DNA of 64,000 bases from CAYZJV01 sp049310885. GTDB taxonomy: Bacteria > Spirochaetota > Spirochaetia > Sphaerochaetales > Sphaerochaetaceae. Made by a program: the position numbers and the translations under genes. Under the pieces are notes generated by a model. The model made no database searches, was not told the DNA's origin, and saw only the letters and a list, made by a program, of their open reading frames with translations. This document shows, one piece after another, positions 9,958 through 18,186 of this stretch (positions within the stretch are counted from its first letter, which is position 1; each line of letters begins with the position of its first letter). The stretch spans positions 199,328 to 263,327 of the forward strand of contig NZ_JBMDYO010000004.1 in assembly GCF_049310885.1 (NCBI RefSeq), written 5' to 3'.

Positions 9958-10569
9958 TTACTTCGAATCGGAAGAAGACGACAGGATCTCCTGAACCGTG
10001 GTATTTAGGAATGGGGATAGCATCCTGGTTATTTCCTCCGCACTGAAATCGTAGTAATTGGAGCCATCCTTGGAAGCCAATTTGAATCCTACATCCACTG
10101 AAGAGACTGGTCTGATTACGAGTCCTTCCTTCATCTCTTTGGCTAATTCGGCCGCAAGTGAATCGGTAAGTTTCTTCACATCCGACTGCGGGATTTCGAC
10201 AGCAACTTCCGCAGGATTTGCGAGTCCACTTTTAACCATATTTACAATAAGGGAGACCAGATCTTTTCCACTGAGGGTTTTAGCCGTTTCGAGTTCCAAT
10301 AACCTCTCAAAATGTGTGTTGATGCTTTTCTTGAGTGAAAGGATTACATCACGACCGGCTTGCTCTACTGAAGCCTTGCCACTTTGTCGTAAAACCGCTA
10401 CTTCTTTCTTAGCATCTTCAATCAATTTTTCGGCTTCCTTGGCTCCGTTGCGAACCAACTCATCGGCCTTTTCCTTAGCCTCCGAAACAATTTCCGCAGC
10501 GCGTTTTTCGGCTTCGGCAATACCATCACGTTTGATCGAATCGACCAATTCCTGAATCTGCAGTTCCAT
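9958..10569 (-). CDS. atpE: V-type ATPase subunit E (peripheral stalk)
   Basis: Subunit E forms the coiled-coil peripheral stalk that holds the head against rotation. The 203-residue protein has a long Ala/Lys/Glu-rich heptad-like helix from about residue 5 to 80, then a globular C-terminal part with the family's VDVGFKL and YDFSAEEI segments. I start at the ATG at 10569 because AGGTGG lies eight bases upstream; a GTG 12 bases earlier is possible. It is first in the operon. No gene for subunit G, the usual coiled-coil partner, is visible here. Confidence 0.9.
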   Translation of the reverse strand: MELQIQELVDSIKRDGIAEAEKRAAEIVSEAKEKADELVRNGAKEAEKLIEDAKKEVAVLRQSGKASVEQAGRDVILSLKKSINTHFERLLELETAKTLSGKDLVSLIVNMVKSGLANPAEVAVEIPQSDVKKLTDSLAAELAKEMKEGLVIRPVSSVDVGFKLASKDGSNYYDFSAEEITRMLSPFLNTTVQEILSSSSDSK

Positions 10570-10598
10570 ATGCAATCCCACCTTGTTAATATAGAAAT

Positions 10599-10627
10599 AC
10601 TATATACGGCTAATGCGAAAAATACAA
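10599..10627 (-). promoter_or_regulatory. Probable sigma-70 promoter of the V-ATPase operon
   Basis: On the minus strand TTGTAT (10627-10622) and TATAGT (10604-10599) are separated by 17 bases. Transcription would begin about 25 bases before the atpE start codon. This is the only good candidate in the 149-base gap between the regulator gene and atpE. Confidence 0.6.
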
Positions 10628-10718
10628 CCTGAAATCAAGGAAAAACGCAATTCCGATGTGATTCCTTGGGCTAAAGAGAAGGTATCGAAACCCAAATGAG
10701 CAAACTATCTCAATTTAG

Positions 10719-11408
10719 TTACGTCCCCTTCACATTATTAGACATGTCGGTATCCAATAAGGTAATCTTCCGTTTATTCAACTTCAACAAGCCCTCATTA
10801 CGCATCTTGGCCAGCTCCCGGGATATACTCGTCCTACTAACACCGAGTAGTTGGGCTAATCTCGTCTTTGTTATAGGAAGGATAATGGTTTCCTGTTGCT
10901 GCCGGACCATTTCAGATTGGATGTAGATGAACAACCGCTGTCTGAGTGAATACTGCATCAGATAGGAAAGTCTATTGTTCACCATCACCGTATTGTCACT
11001 TATTACGGTAAGGAAATGTTTAAGAAATACTTTATACGCTACAATGAGTTCGAACAGTGTGTCCCTATCTATACGTACCAACAGACTCCGTTCTATGGAA
11101 ATTATACTATGGGCATAAAAAGGTAATGAGGAGAACACCACATTACCGCCAATGAGTGATCCAGAACCGAAGGTAGCAACAGAAAATATATCCCCATCCT
11201 CTCCGATCTGTTCTACCGAAAGGTGGCCTTCTAGTACTATTTCAATAGCTAGACAGGGATCGGATTCCATATGTACAAACTCTCCCAACCCGTAAGACAC
11301 ACACTGAACCCTATTGCATTTAAGTAATTCATGGCGTTTCTCTTTTGGTAAAGATGAGAACAGCGCTATCTGATGTAACTGGTCATCTGTAAGAATCTTC
11401 CTCTCCAT
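10719..11408 (-). CDS. Crp/Fnr family transcriptional regulator
   Basis: The 229-residue protein has an N-terminal cyclic-nucleotide-binding-type beta-roll (about residues 15-125), a dimerisation helix, and a C-terminal winged helix-turn-helix with TRLAQLLGVSRTSISREL (about 180-200). I start at the ATG at 11408 because GGAG precedes it and the beta-roll then starts normally; a longer reading upstream would run into the divergent promoter. It has scattered cysteines but no N-terminal Fnr-type cysteine cluster, so the signal (haem, redox or a small ligand) is unknown. It diverges from a NapH-like protein and a flavodiiron protein, with a palindrome between, so it probably controls an O2/NO stress response and itself. 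Confidence 0.9.
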   Translation of the reverse strand: MERKILTDDQLHQIALFSSLPKEKRHELLKCNRVQCVSYGLGEFVHMESDPCLAIEIVLEGHLSVEQIGEDGDIFSVATFGSGSLIGGNVVFSSLPFYAHSIISIERSLLVRIDRDTLFELIVAYKVFLKHFLTVISDNTVMVNNRLSYLMQYSLRQRLFIYIQSEMVRQQQETIILPITKTRLAQLLGVSRTSISRELAKMRNEGLLKLNKRKITLLDTDMSNNVKGT

Positions 11409-11420
11409 ATGCACTCCAAG

Positions 11421-11436
11421 TGTTACCAAAGTAACA
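11421..11436. promoter_or_regulatory. Candidate Crp/Fnr operator, TGTTAC-N4-GTAACA
   Basis: A perfect 6+6 inverted repeat, TGTTACCAAAGTAACA, lies between the divergent regulator and napH-like genes. A TATATT -10 box at 11458-11463 on the plus strand puts the likely start near 11470, so the palindrome centre (11428.5) is close to -41.5, the class II activator position of Crp/Fnr proteins. It lies 13 bases upstream of the regulator's own start codon, so autorepression is also possible. The sequence is seen; the binding protein is inferred. Confidence 0.65.
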
Positions 11437-11480
11437 TATTTTCTTCTATTCCTATAGTATATTCCACGCGAGGAGATTTG

Positions 11481-12122
11481 ATGTATATGCGAAATCGAAA
11501 AGTGAATATGGCTATAAGGCTCTTGTTTCTCGTGGTTTTTGGTATTCTGATGATTACAGGAAGATTCCAAATCTGGTTGATTCTGTATATCGCCGGTGTA
11601 CTGGTCTCTCCGATTTTTGGAAGGATATACTGTGGCTACGTATGTCCAATGAACACCGTAATGCGACCAATACAGAAATTTTCAAGAAAAATCGGTCTTC
11701 AGAGGATGAATGTTCCATCATGGCTTGAGAGTCCAAAACTTGCCTACGTCGTACTGGCACTAACTTTAATTACCTTGTTTTTGGGAAAATCCATGTTTAA
11801 CATACAGCTCCCGATTTTATTGATTCTTTTTTTCCTTTCAATCATTGTTACGTTTTTTGTAAAAAGTCCTGTCTGGCACAATGGTCTTTGTCCGTATAGC
11901 ATCCTACTTCGACTAGGTGCAAAGTTTGCCCGTTATAGCAAGCAAGTCGATCAAAGTGCATGTGTGGGAACCCGACACTGCATGAAAGTCTGCCCTTCAG
12001 GTGCGATTAGCGCTCCAAGGGAATCAGGAAAGGCAGTAATCGATACTGCACTTTGTCATCAATGTGAAGCCTGTTCCTCGGTTTGTCCAAGTACTGCTAT
12101 TTCCTACCATCGTCACCGATAA
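11481..12122 (+). CDS. NapH/MauN-like membrane 4Fe-4S protein
   Basis: The 213-residue protein has an N-terminal hydrophobic region with about four membrane helices, a YCGYVCPMN motif (C51, C55) after the second, and a C-terminal two-cluster ferredoxin domain. The second cluster motif is complete (C192, C195, C198, C202). The first has C161, C167 and C171, but the second-position cysteine is T164. The family passes electrons between the quinone pool or ferredoxins and soluble acceptors. I start at the ATG at 11481 after GAGGAG. A flavodiiron protein follows 33 bases later, so this may be its membrane electron donor (inference). Confidence 0.85.
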   Translation: MYMRNRKVNMAIRLLFLVVFGILMITGRFQIWLILYIAGVLVSPIFGRIYCGYVCPMNTVMRPIQKFSRKIGLQRMNVPSWLESPKLAYVVLALTLITLFLGKSMFNIQLPILLILFFLSIIVTFFVKSPVWHNGLCPYSILLRLGAKFARYSKQVDQSACVGTRHCMKVCPSGAISAPRESGKAVIDTALCHQCEACSSVCPSTAISYHRHR

Positions 12123-12155
12123 CATGGTATTATGAATCTCCAAAAGGAGAATGCA

Positions 12156-13343
12156 ATGAAAAAAAACATCAAAAACAACGTAAGTTGGGTTGGTAAAATT
12201 GATACCGAATTGAGGCAATTTCACGGTAGTGATTATTCAACCCATAAAGGCAGTTCCTACAACTCATATCTCATCCAGGAAGAGAAGACTATCCTTGTCG
12301 ATACTGTCTGGCGTCCCTATGCAGACGAATTCGTCAATAATCTTAAACAGGAGATAGATCTCAATAAAATTGATGCCATCGTAGTTAACCATGGAGAAGT
12401 AGACCATAGTGGTGCATTGTTGGCACTTCTGGAACAGATACCTGATACGCCAGTCTATTGCACTGCGAAAGCGGTTGATTCACTTACTGGACAATACCAT
12501 AGGAAGTGGAATTTCAAGACCGTTAAAACCGGCGATACGTTAGATATTGGTAATGGCAAGAGTCTCGCCTTCGTTGAAATGACCATGTTGCATTGGCCAG
12601 ATAGTATGGCAACCTATTTGACAGGTGACAATATTCTATTCAGTAATGACGCCTTTGGGCAACATTATGCTTTCGGTGGACTTTTCAATGATCTCGCCGA
12701 TAGGTGTGTCCTTGAATATGAAGCTATTAAGTATTATGCGAATATTCTCACTCCATTCAGCCAAATCCTCAAACGAAAACTTTCAGAAATCCTTTCAATG
12801 GAACTTCCAATAGACATTATTGCCACTAGTCATGGAGTCATTTGGCGCGATAACCCAATTCAGATTGTCGAAAAGTACGCTGCATGGTGTGACAATTACC
12901 AGGAGAACCAGATAACCATCGCTTATGATACGATGTGGGATGGCACTAGGTCATTGGCCGATGCAATCGCAGCTGGTATCGTGGAAGAAGATCCAAAGGT
13001 AACTGTAAAAGTCTATAATATTGCAAAAACCGATAAGAATGATGTCATAACCGAGATATTCAAATCAAAGATGCTTGTTATGGGCTCCCCTACGGTTGGC
13101 AATGACATGCTTGGCAGTGTTGCAGGATTCCTTCACTTCTTAAAAGAGCTAAAAATGAAAAACAAGAAGGCAGCTACGTTCGGTTGTTATGGCTGGACTG
13201 GAGAGGCTCCTAAAAAGATGGCGGAATTTCTCGAGAAAGCCGGTTATGATCTGGTGGATGAGCCGTTTAGGAATAACTGGAATCCTGATGCCAATGCCAT
13301 ACATACAGCCCGTGAACTAGGAAGAAGGTTGGCGAAGGCCTAG
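12156..13343 (+). CDS. Flavodiiron protein (FprA/ROO type)
   Basis: Flavodiiron proteins reduce O2 to water and/or NO to N2O in anaerobes. The 395-residue protein has an N-terminal metallo-beta-lactamase-like domain with all diiron ligands visible: H79, E81, D83, H84, H146, D165, H226. The C-terminal flavodoxin domain (from about residue 255) has the FMN-binding AYDTMWDGTRSLAD. There is no C-terminal rubredoxin extension, so this is the basic class A architecture and needs an external donor. I start at the ATG at 12156, preceded by AAGGAG; an in-frame ATG eight codons upstream has no such site. It is co-oriented with the 4Fe-4S protein under a candidate Crp/Fnr operator. Confidence 0.95.
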   Translation: MKKNIKNNVSWVGKIDTELRQFHGSDYSTHKGSSYNSYLIQEEKTILVDTVWRPYADEFVNNLKQEIDLNKIDAIVVNHGEVDHSGALLALLEQIPDTPVYCTAKAVDSLTGQYHRKWNFKTVKTGDTLDIGNGKSLAFVEMTMLHWPDSMATYLTGDNILFSNDAFGQHYAFGGLFNDLADRCVLEYEAIKYYANILTPFSQILKRKLSEILSMELPIDIIATSHGVIWRDNPIQIVEKYAAWCDNYQENQITIAYDTMWDGTRSLADAIAAGIVEEDPKVTVKVYNIAKTDKNDVITEIFKSKMLVMGSPTVGNDMLGSVAGFLHFLKELKMKNKKAATFGCYGWTGEAPKKMAEFLEKAGYDLVDEPFRNNWNPDANAIHTARELGRRLAKA

Positions 13344-13346
13344 TGG

Positions 13347-14132
13347 TCAACCATTGTAGCCTTTATCTGCGGCGATCAGGTTCCTCAATCCTTGTATGAC
13401 GACCTCGATCGCCGTCTCTGTATCATGCATTATTGGGTTGTCCATACCTCGCTTCTCACGTTCCTGGTTTCCTACCACGAAGAACTCGCTACCGCAACGT
13501 ACGCCAAGGTAACTTGCTACCACAAACAACGCTGCCGATTCCATCTCACTCGCAAGAGTACCCAATCGTAACCAAGCTTCCCATTTTTGTTCCAATTCGT
13601 AAGAGACCGGTTTTGTCTGTGGAGAGTGTTGACCATAGAATGAGTCCTTGCACTGCACAACTCCTACATGGTGCCGTTTACCTAACTGTTTGGCTGCCAT
13701 GGCAAGTGCGTTCACTACATCAATATTTGCTACGGCAGGGAATTCTATCGGAGCGTACTCCCTACTTGTTCCCTCATTCCTGATTGCGCCAGTGGCAATA
13801 ACTACATCACCTCCTACGACATCTAGCTTCATGCCACCGCAGGTCCCCATTCTAATAAAGGTATCAGCTCCACATTGATGCAATTCTTCCATAGCAATCG
13901 ATGCCGATGGACCTCCGATGCCCGTACTGGTCACACTCACTTTTTCGCCATCGAGATAACCAGTATAGGTTACATATTCCCTACTGTCGGCTATGAACTG
14001 GGGATTGTCGAAATACCGAGCAATCTTCTCGCATCGCTTCGGATCGCCGGGGAGAATAACATAGCGTCCTACGTCTCCTTTTTTAAGATGTATATGGTAC
14101 TGGACTCCACTCCCTTCCATGTAGTCTGTCAT
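13347..14132 (-). CDS. udp: Uridine phosphorylase
   Basis: This nucleoside phosphorylase splits uridine to uracil and ribose-1-phosphate in pyrimidine salvage. At 261 residues it is the normal length. It shows the family blocks VILPGDPKR, TSTGIGGPS, RMGTCGG and EMESAALF, where the last Glu, Met, Glu contact ribose. The KDSFYGQHSP loop is typical of uridine rather than purine phosphorylases. I start at the ATG at 14132, which has AGGAGG before it; the reading extends five codons further up without a site. It ends three bases from the flavodiiron gene, tail to tail, and lies 26 bases after mutS2. Confidence 0.92.
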   Translation of the reverse strand: MTDYMEGSGVQYHIHLKKGDVGRYVILPGDPKRCEKIARYFDNPQFIADSREYVTYTGYLDGEKVSVTSTGIGGPSASIAMEELHQCGADTFIRMGTCGGMKLDVVGGDVVIATGAIRNEGTSREYAPIEFPAVANIDVVNALAMAAKQLGKRHHVGVVQCKDSFYGQHSPQTKPVSYELEQKWEAWLRLGTLASEMESAALFVVASYLGVRCGSEFFVVGNQEREKRGMDNPIMHDTETAIEVVIQGLRNLIAADKGYNG

Positions 14133-14158
14133 AATTGCCTCCTGCATTTTTGGAATAA

Positions 14159-16558
14159 TTAGTATAACTCAATATAGGTCTTACCGTAACCACCATCTTC
14201 CGGTCGAGCGAAATAGTAGTTTGAGACTTGGGAAACACTTCTTAGATAATCATGGAGACCTCTTGCCAGGATACCGTCACCCATCCCATGGATAACCGAG
14301 AAACTCTGCATGGAATGAACTAGTGCACCCTCAATTTGGATCGATAATGCCTCCACAGCTTGATCTAGGGTCATTCCCCGTACATCAATAGTAGGTCGGG
14401 GAGCAACAGATCGTGATTCGTAACTAACCGATACTTTTTTCTGCTCTTTCTTAAATCGACTTGGCAAAGGACGCAGGTCTCGTTCGTCCATAGGGAATTT
14501 CATAGGCCCTATCGCTACCAACCATTTCCCTCGTTTTTCTTGCCTGACTATCCGCCCCTCCCTCTTATGAGGACCGGCTAATACATCCATTCCCACAGAA
14601 AACACCACACTGTGGGCATCTTCTTCACGATACAGTTCTTGCTCCAAAGATTTTTCAATCTCATTAGCCTTCAGTTTGCTCTCTTGTTGCTTTTTTTCCA
14701 TTGAAGAGATGAATGCCTTGACCTTACGAGTCTTCTCTTTGGTTATCTCCCCTTCTCTCAACTCAGCTACGAGATTCTCTAACTCACTGCGTTTTTCATT
14801 GATAAACCGGGAAAGATCACCAATCTGTTCCTGACGCAACAATTGTTCACGTTGTTTGAGCGTAAGTTTTTTGAGATCATTCTGTCTTACCTGCTCTTGC
14901 AGCTGTCTCGCTCGATCATCAAGTGTCCGTTCTCGGAGTTCAGCTTCTCTTCGTTTCTCCTCCAAGCCCCGAATGATAGTTGAAATTTCTACCATCTCAG
15001 AACCGAGGAAAGATTGAGCTCTCTGGAGAACCGAGTCCGGTAAACGCATGGATCTAGCAGTATCCAATGCATGGCTTTCTCCTGGAAGTCCACTTATGAC
15101 TCGGAATGTCGGCTCATGGGTTTTTCCATCGAATTCCATGGATGCATTAAGCAATTCGGGCTGAGCATAGGCATATTGTTTCAATACACTATGGTGACTG
15201 GTAACCAGGGTAAGTCCTACATGGTCTACGCAATACTCCAAGATAGCCCGAGCCAAAGCAGAACCTTCAATGGGATCTGTTCCACTACCTAATTCATCCA
15301 AGATTACCAAAGATTCATGGTCACATTGCTGAAGTATTGTACCGATATTTTTCATATGTCCACTGAAGGTGGATAACGATTCCTCGATTGATTGATCATC
15401 ACCGATATCGGTATATATCGAATGAAAGATTGGAAGTGTCGTTCCCTCTTTTGCAGGAACCATATAGAGCGATTGATGCATCATGCAAAAGAGTCCGACT
15501 GTTTTAATGGTGACAGTTTTACCACCAGCATTGGGTCCGCTAATCACTACAGCTTTTATCGATGGATCCAATTCCAATGAAATGGGGACGGCCTTGTCTT
15601 TGAGAAGTGGATGTCTGCCTTGGATTATAGTGACCTGACCATCTTGACCATACTGAGGCCTGGTACAATCATGAATCTCTGCGTAACGAGCCCGTGAATA
15701 CAGCGCATCCGCATAAGCAACCTCCTGCTGAAGAGTCTCTAGTAGCTCAATGGTATCCCGAGCCTGCCCTGACAATTCGGCGAGTATCCTTGCAATTTCC
15801 ATCTGGATTTGTTGTTGCGCCATTACAACCTGATTATTCAGTTCCACCAAACGATACGGTTCCATGAAGACTGTTACCCCCGAGGCACTTGAACTATGGA
15901 TGATCCCTTCATGTTGTGAGCGTTGGTCGTTTCTTATGGGAAGGACTACCCTTCCATCTCGGAATACTGGTTGTACGTTTGAGGAGGGGCCACTCTTATG
16001 TTGTAGGAAATCTTGGCTAAAGGCTTGTCTCTCAGCCCTCTTTCGTTCCACCTCTTTCGTCAACCGGGCAATTGCAGGATGGGTGGGCTTGACTACCCCC
16101 GGGCTTTCCAAAGTCTCTGAAAGTTTCATAGCCAACTTTACCAGTTGCGTATCCATCGGCTCAAAGAGCGACATTGCCGGAGGAACAACCGAAAGTTGAT
16201 CATGAGTTCCCGGCTCTCCGGGGAGTTTCCGTGGAAGCCTACAGTACGAGATGAATTTGGTAGCGGCATTGAGGTATTCCCCTAACCGGTATAGTTGCTC
16301 ACCATCCAAGGTCCTGCCAGGAATCTGCAATTCTTCCATGACATCTGCGATCGTCGGAAATGAAATAGGTTTATCCACACGGAGAGAAGAGAGACTCATA
16401 AAGTCTCCAACGATATCCTGTCTATCTGATAACTGTGTCCTATCGGTAATGAATTCAAGAATATCGAAAGCCCTTCGCCCCAATTCCGAAAGACATAGGC
16501 CTTTTACCTCATCGATCACCGTGTAGTATCCCAAATCCTTAGCAGTACGGTTATTCAT
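14159..16558 (-). CDS. mutS2: MutS2 ATPase with C-terminal Smr nuclease domain
   Basis: MutS2 binds branched DNA and, in some bacteria, stalled collided ribosomes; it is not the mismatch-repair MutS. The 799-residue protein lacks the mismatch-binding domain I and starts with the clamp and core domains. The ATPase shows Walker A GPNAGGKT, Walker B with LDELGSGTDP and the SHHSVLK region, then a long coiled coil (about 510-640), a KOW-like segment, and the Smr domain with IDVRGMTLDQA and the IHGMGDGIL nuclease motif. I start at the ATG at 16558, which has GAGG six bases upstream; GTG codons at 16570 and 16561 are alternatives. The rsgA stop lies just upstream. Confidence 0.94.
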   Translation of the reverse strand: MNNRTAKDLGYYTVIDEVKGLCLSELGRRAFDILEFITDRTQLSDRQDIVGDFMSLSSLRVDKPISFPTIADVMEELQIPGRTLDGEQLYRLGEYLNAATKFISYCRLPRKLPGEPGTHDQLSVVPPAMSLFEPMDTQLVKLAMKLSETLESPGVVKPTHPAIARLTKEVERKRAERQAFSQDFLQHKSGPSSNVQPVFRDGRVVLPIRNDQRSQHEGIIHSSSASGVTVFMEPYRLVELNNQVVMAQQQIQMEIARILAELSGQARDTIELLETLQQEVAYADALYSRARYAEIHDCTRPQYGQDGQVTIIQGRHPLLKDKAVPISLELDPSIKAVVISGPNAGGKTVTIKTVGLFCMMHQSLYMVPAKEGTTLPIFHSIYTDIGDDQSIEESLSTFSGHMKNIGTILQQCDHESLVILDELGSGTDPIEGSALARAILEYCVDHVGLTLVTSHHSVLKQYAYAQPELLNASMEFDGKTHEPTFRVISGLPGESHALDTARSMRLPDSVLQRAQSFLGSEMVEISTIIRGLEEKRREAELRERTLDDRARQLQEQVRQNDLKKLTLKQREQLLRQEQIGDLSRFINEKRSELENLVAELREGEITKEKTRKVKAFISSMEKKQQESKLKANEIEKSLEQELYREEDAHSVVFSVGMDVLAGPHKREGRIVRQEKRGKWLVAIGPMKFPMDERDLRPLPSRFKKEQKKVSVSYESRSVAPRPTIDVRGMTLDQAVEALSIQIEGALVHSMQSFSVIHGMGDGILARGLHDYLRSVSQVSNYYFARPEDGGYGKTYIELY

Positions 16559-16566
16559 CACAATCC

Positions 16567-17520
16567 TCACCGTCGTTCCCGTTCCCAGCTCTCAGGACGT
16601 TCCTCAATCGAGGTCACCATTCTAAGATAACTTTCGTATCTATCTTCAAGGATCTCACCCTTCTCTACAGCTGTCTTTATTGCACAATCGGGTTCATGTG
16701 TATGTAAGCATGGTGAAAATGAGCATCTATCACGATATTTTCTGAATTCAGGAAAACTCTCTGCAATGAGAAAAGGATCAACATGGGGAATCATGATTTC
16801 ACGCATCCCCGGCGTATCAACGACTACCATACTGTCTGCATCGATCATAAGTGCATGGTTAGTCGTATGCTTACCACGATGATATTTGTTTGAAATGTCT
16901 CCAATTTTCTGAACTGACCCCTTCCCCAACAATCCATTTACTATGGTAGACTTCCCGACTCCCGATTGACCGATAAATGCAACAGTCTTACCCGCCAGTC
17001 TCTTTTTAAGAGCTACAAGACCATCCTCGTCGAAAGCAGACATGAGGAATGTTTCATAGCCTAATATCCCATAGTGTTGAAACCGTTCATATTCCGATTC
17101 AGTGACCATAAGATCGCATTTATTCAAGACTATCATGATAGGAGTAGTATGTGCACATACGATAGCTCTATCGATAAACCGTGGCCTAAAGGGAGGATCG
17201 TTTGTGGAGGAAACAATTACAATCAAATCCATATTGGCTACCAAGGTCTGGTTTGCTCCTCTCTTTGCATTCCAGCGGGAGAAATAGTTTTTACGCTGAA
17301 GTCTCTTTAGGATCAACCCTTCATCCTTATGATGTAAGGTAAATAGCACATGATCACCTACTGCGATCGGATTATAGGAAAGCTCGACATCCTGCAACAC
17401 TTTGCCTTTGATTCTGCAAGAGTAAGTCGGAGCATCGCCAATAGTATCCCTTCTTTCAAGTGGAACTACCGAATAAATATTGTTTATGCCACGAACGACG
17501 AGACCTATGTGTTCTTCCAT
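16567..17520 (-). CDS. rsgA: RsgA, circularly permuted GTPase of 30S maturation
   Basis: RsgA acts late in small-subunit assembly. The 317-residue protein has an N-terminal OB-fold, then a circularly permuted GTPase with G4 NKCDLM before G1 GQSGVGKS, followed by G3 DTPG. A C-terminal zinc knuckle CSFSPCLHTHEPDC carries the Cys/His ligands. I start at the ATG at 17520; an upstream TTG would add 12 residues without conserved character. It is upstream of mutS2 and probably shares its transcript. Confidence 0.93.
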   Translation of the reverse strand: MEEHIGLVVRGINNIYSVVPLERRDTIGDAPTYSCRIKGKVLQDVELSYNPIAVGDHVLFTLHHKDEGLILKRLQRKNYFSRWNAKRGANQTLVANMDLIVIVSSTNDPPFRPRFIDRAIVCAHTTPIMIVLNKCDLMVTESEYERFQHYGILGYETFLMSAFDEDGLVALKKRLAGKTVAFIGQSGVGKSTIVNGLLGKGSVQKIGDISNKYHRGKHTTNHALMIDADSMVVVDTPGMREIMIPHVDPFLIAESFPEFRKYRDRCSFSPCLHTHEPDCAIKTAVEKGEILEDRYESYLRMVTSIEERPESWERERR

Positions 17521-17600
17521 GGAAAATACTCTACCGACAATCAAGACGGTATGCAAGCAATCTTCTTTACATCGACTACGCTATTTGATAGGCTCTTTCC

Positions 17601-18182
17601 ATGTTCAAGTGTGTTCCCTGTGCAGTGGAAGGTTGTCGTAGGTATGCTTTGGAAGACATGTATACCTGTCTCCATCATGCTGAAAACAGTGAAGAGGTCC
17701 TCAAATCGCTTATCTCCTCAATAAACGATTCCCACCGTCATAGGGATATCGTCATGACCGATGTCCATCTCAAGGATCTCGATTTTTCTGAAATTCAATT
17801 GACCACGAGTGATTTCGCTAGGTGTATCTTCGAGAATGTCAATTTCTCTAATTCCAAAGTCCAAGCTTGTTTTTTCGATTTTTGTCTATTTGAGAATTGT
17901 ACATTTGATGGTAGTGATGCACGACACTCGGTCGTTGCGGGATCGAAACTTATCCATTGCTCATTTACCGATACATTGCTCATCCATACCAATTTCATGG
18001 GTGTTGATGCTCGTGATAGTGATTTCAGCTCTTCGGATCTCTACTATTCCAATTTTTCATCCTCACACTTGGTGAATGTCAAATTCGTCGATTGCAATCT
18101 TAAAAATGCCGATTTCAGATTTACCGATAGGGATAATGTCTCCTTCAAATATTCCAATTACGAGGAGGCGAGTTTCTCGTAA
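17601..18182 (+). CDS. Pentapeptide-repeat protein with N-terminal Cys/His cluster
   Basis: The 193-residue protein has two parts. The first 26 residues hold C4, C7, C12, C23 and H25/H26, spaced like a small zinc-binding module. After a short helical linker (about 27-50), residues 52-190 are pentapeptide repeats of the A(D/N)LXX type with F or L every fifth position, for example NVNFSNSKV and NADFRFTD, which should form a right-handed beta helix. Some members of this fold mimic DNA and protect gyrase, but nothing here proves that. No signal peptide is seen. A metallo-beta-lactamase-fold gene starts five bases later. Confidence 0.8.
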   Translation: MFKCVPCAVEGCRRYALEDMYTCLHHAENSEEVLKSLISSINDSHRHRDIVMTDVHLKDLDFSEIQLTTSDFARCIFENVNFSNSKVQACFFDFCLFENCTFDGSDARHSVVAGSKLIHCSFTDTLLIHTNFMGVDARDSDFSSSDLYYSNFSSSHLVNVKFVDCNLKNADFRFTDRDNVSFKYSNYEEASFS

Positions 18183-18186
18183 TAAT

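Noticed and set aside
10058..10555. 165-residue Ser/Ala-rich open frame opposite atpE
   Set aside because: It is the complement of an Ala/Lys/Glu-rich coiled coil, whose codons give open Ser/Phe-rich frames on the other strand.
10640..10718. Terminator after the Crp/Fnr-type gene (TTGGG...CCCAA)
   Set aside because: The arms are short with a wide loop and no T-run follows on the minus strand.
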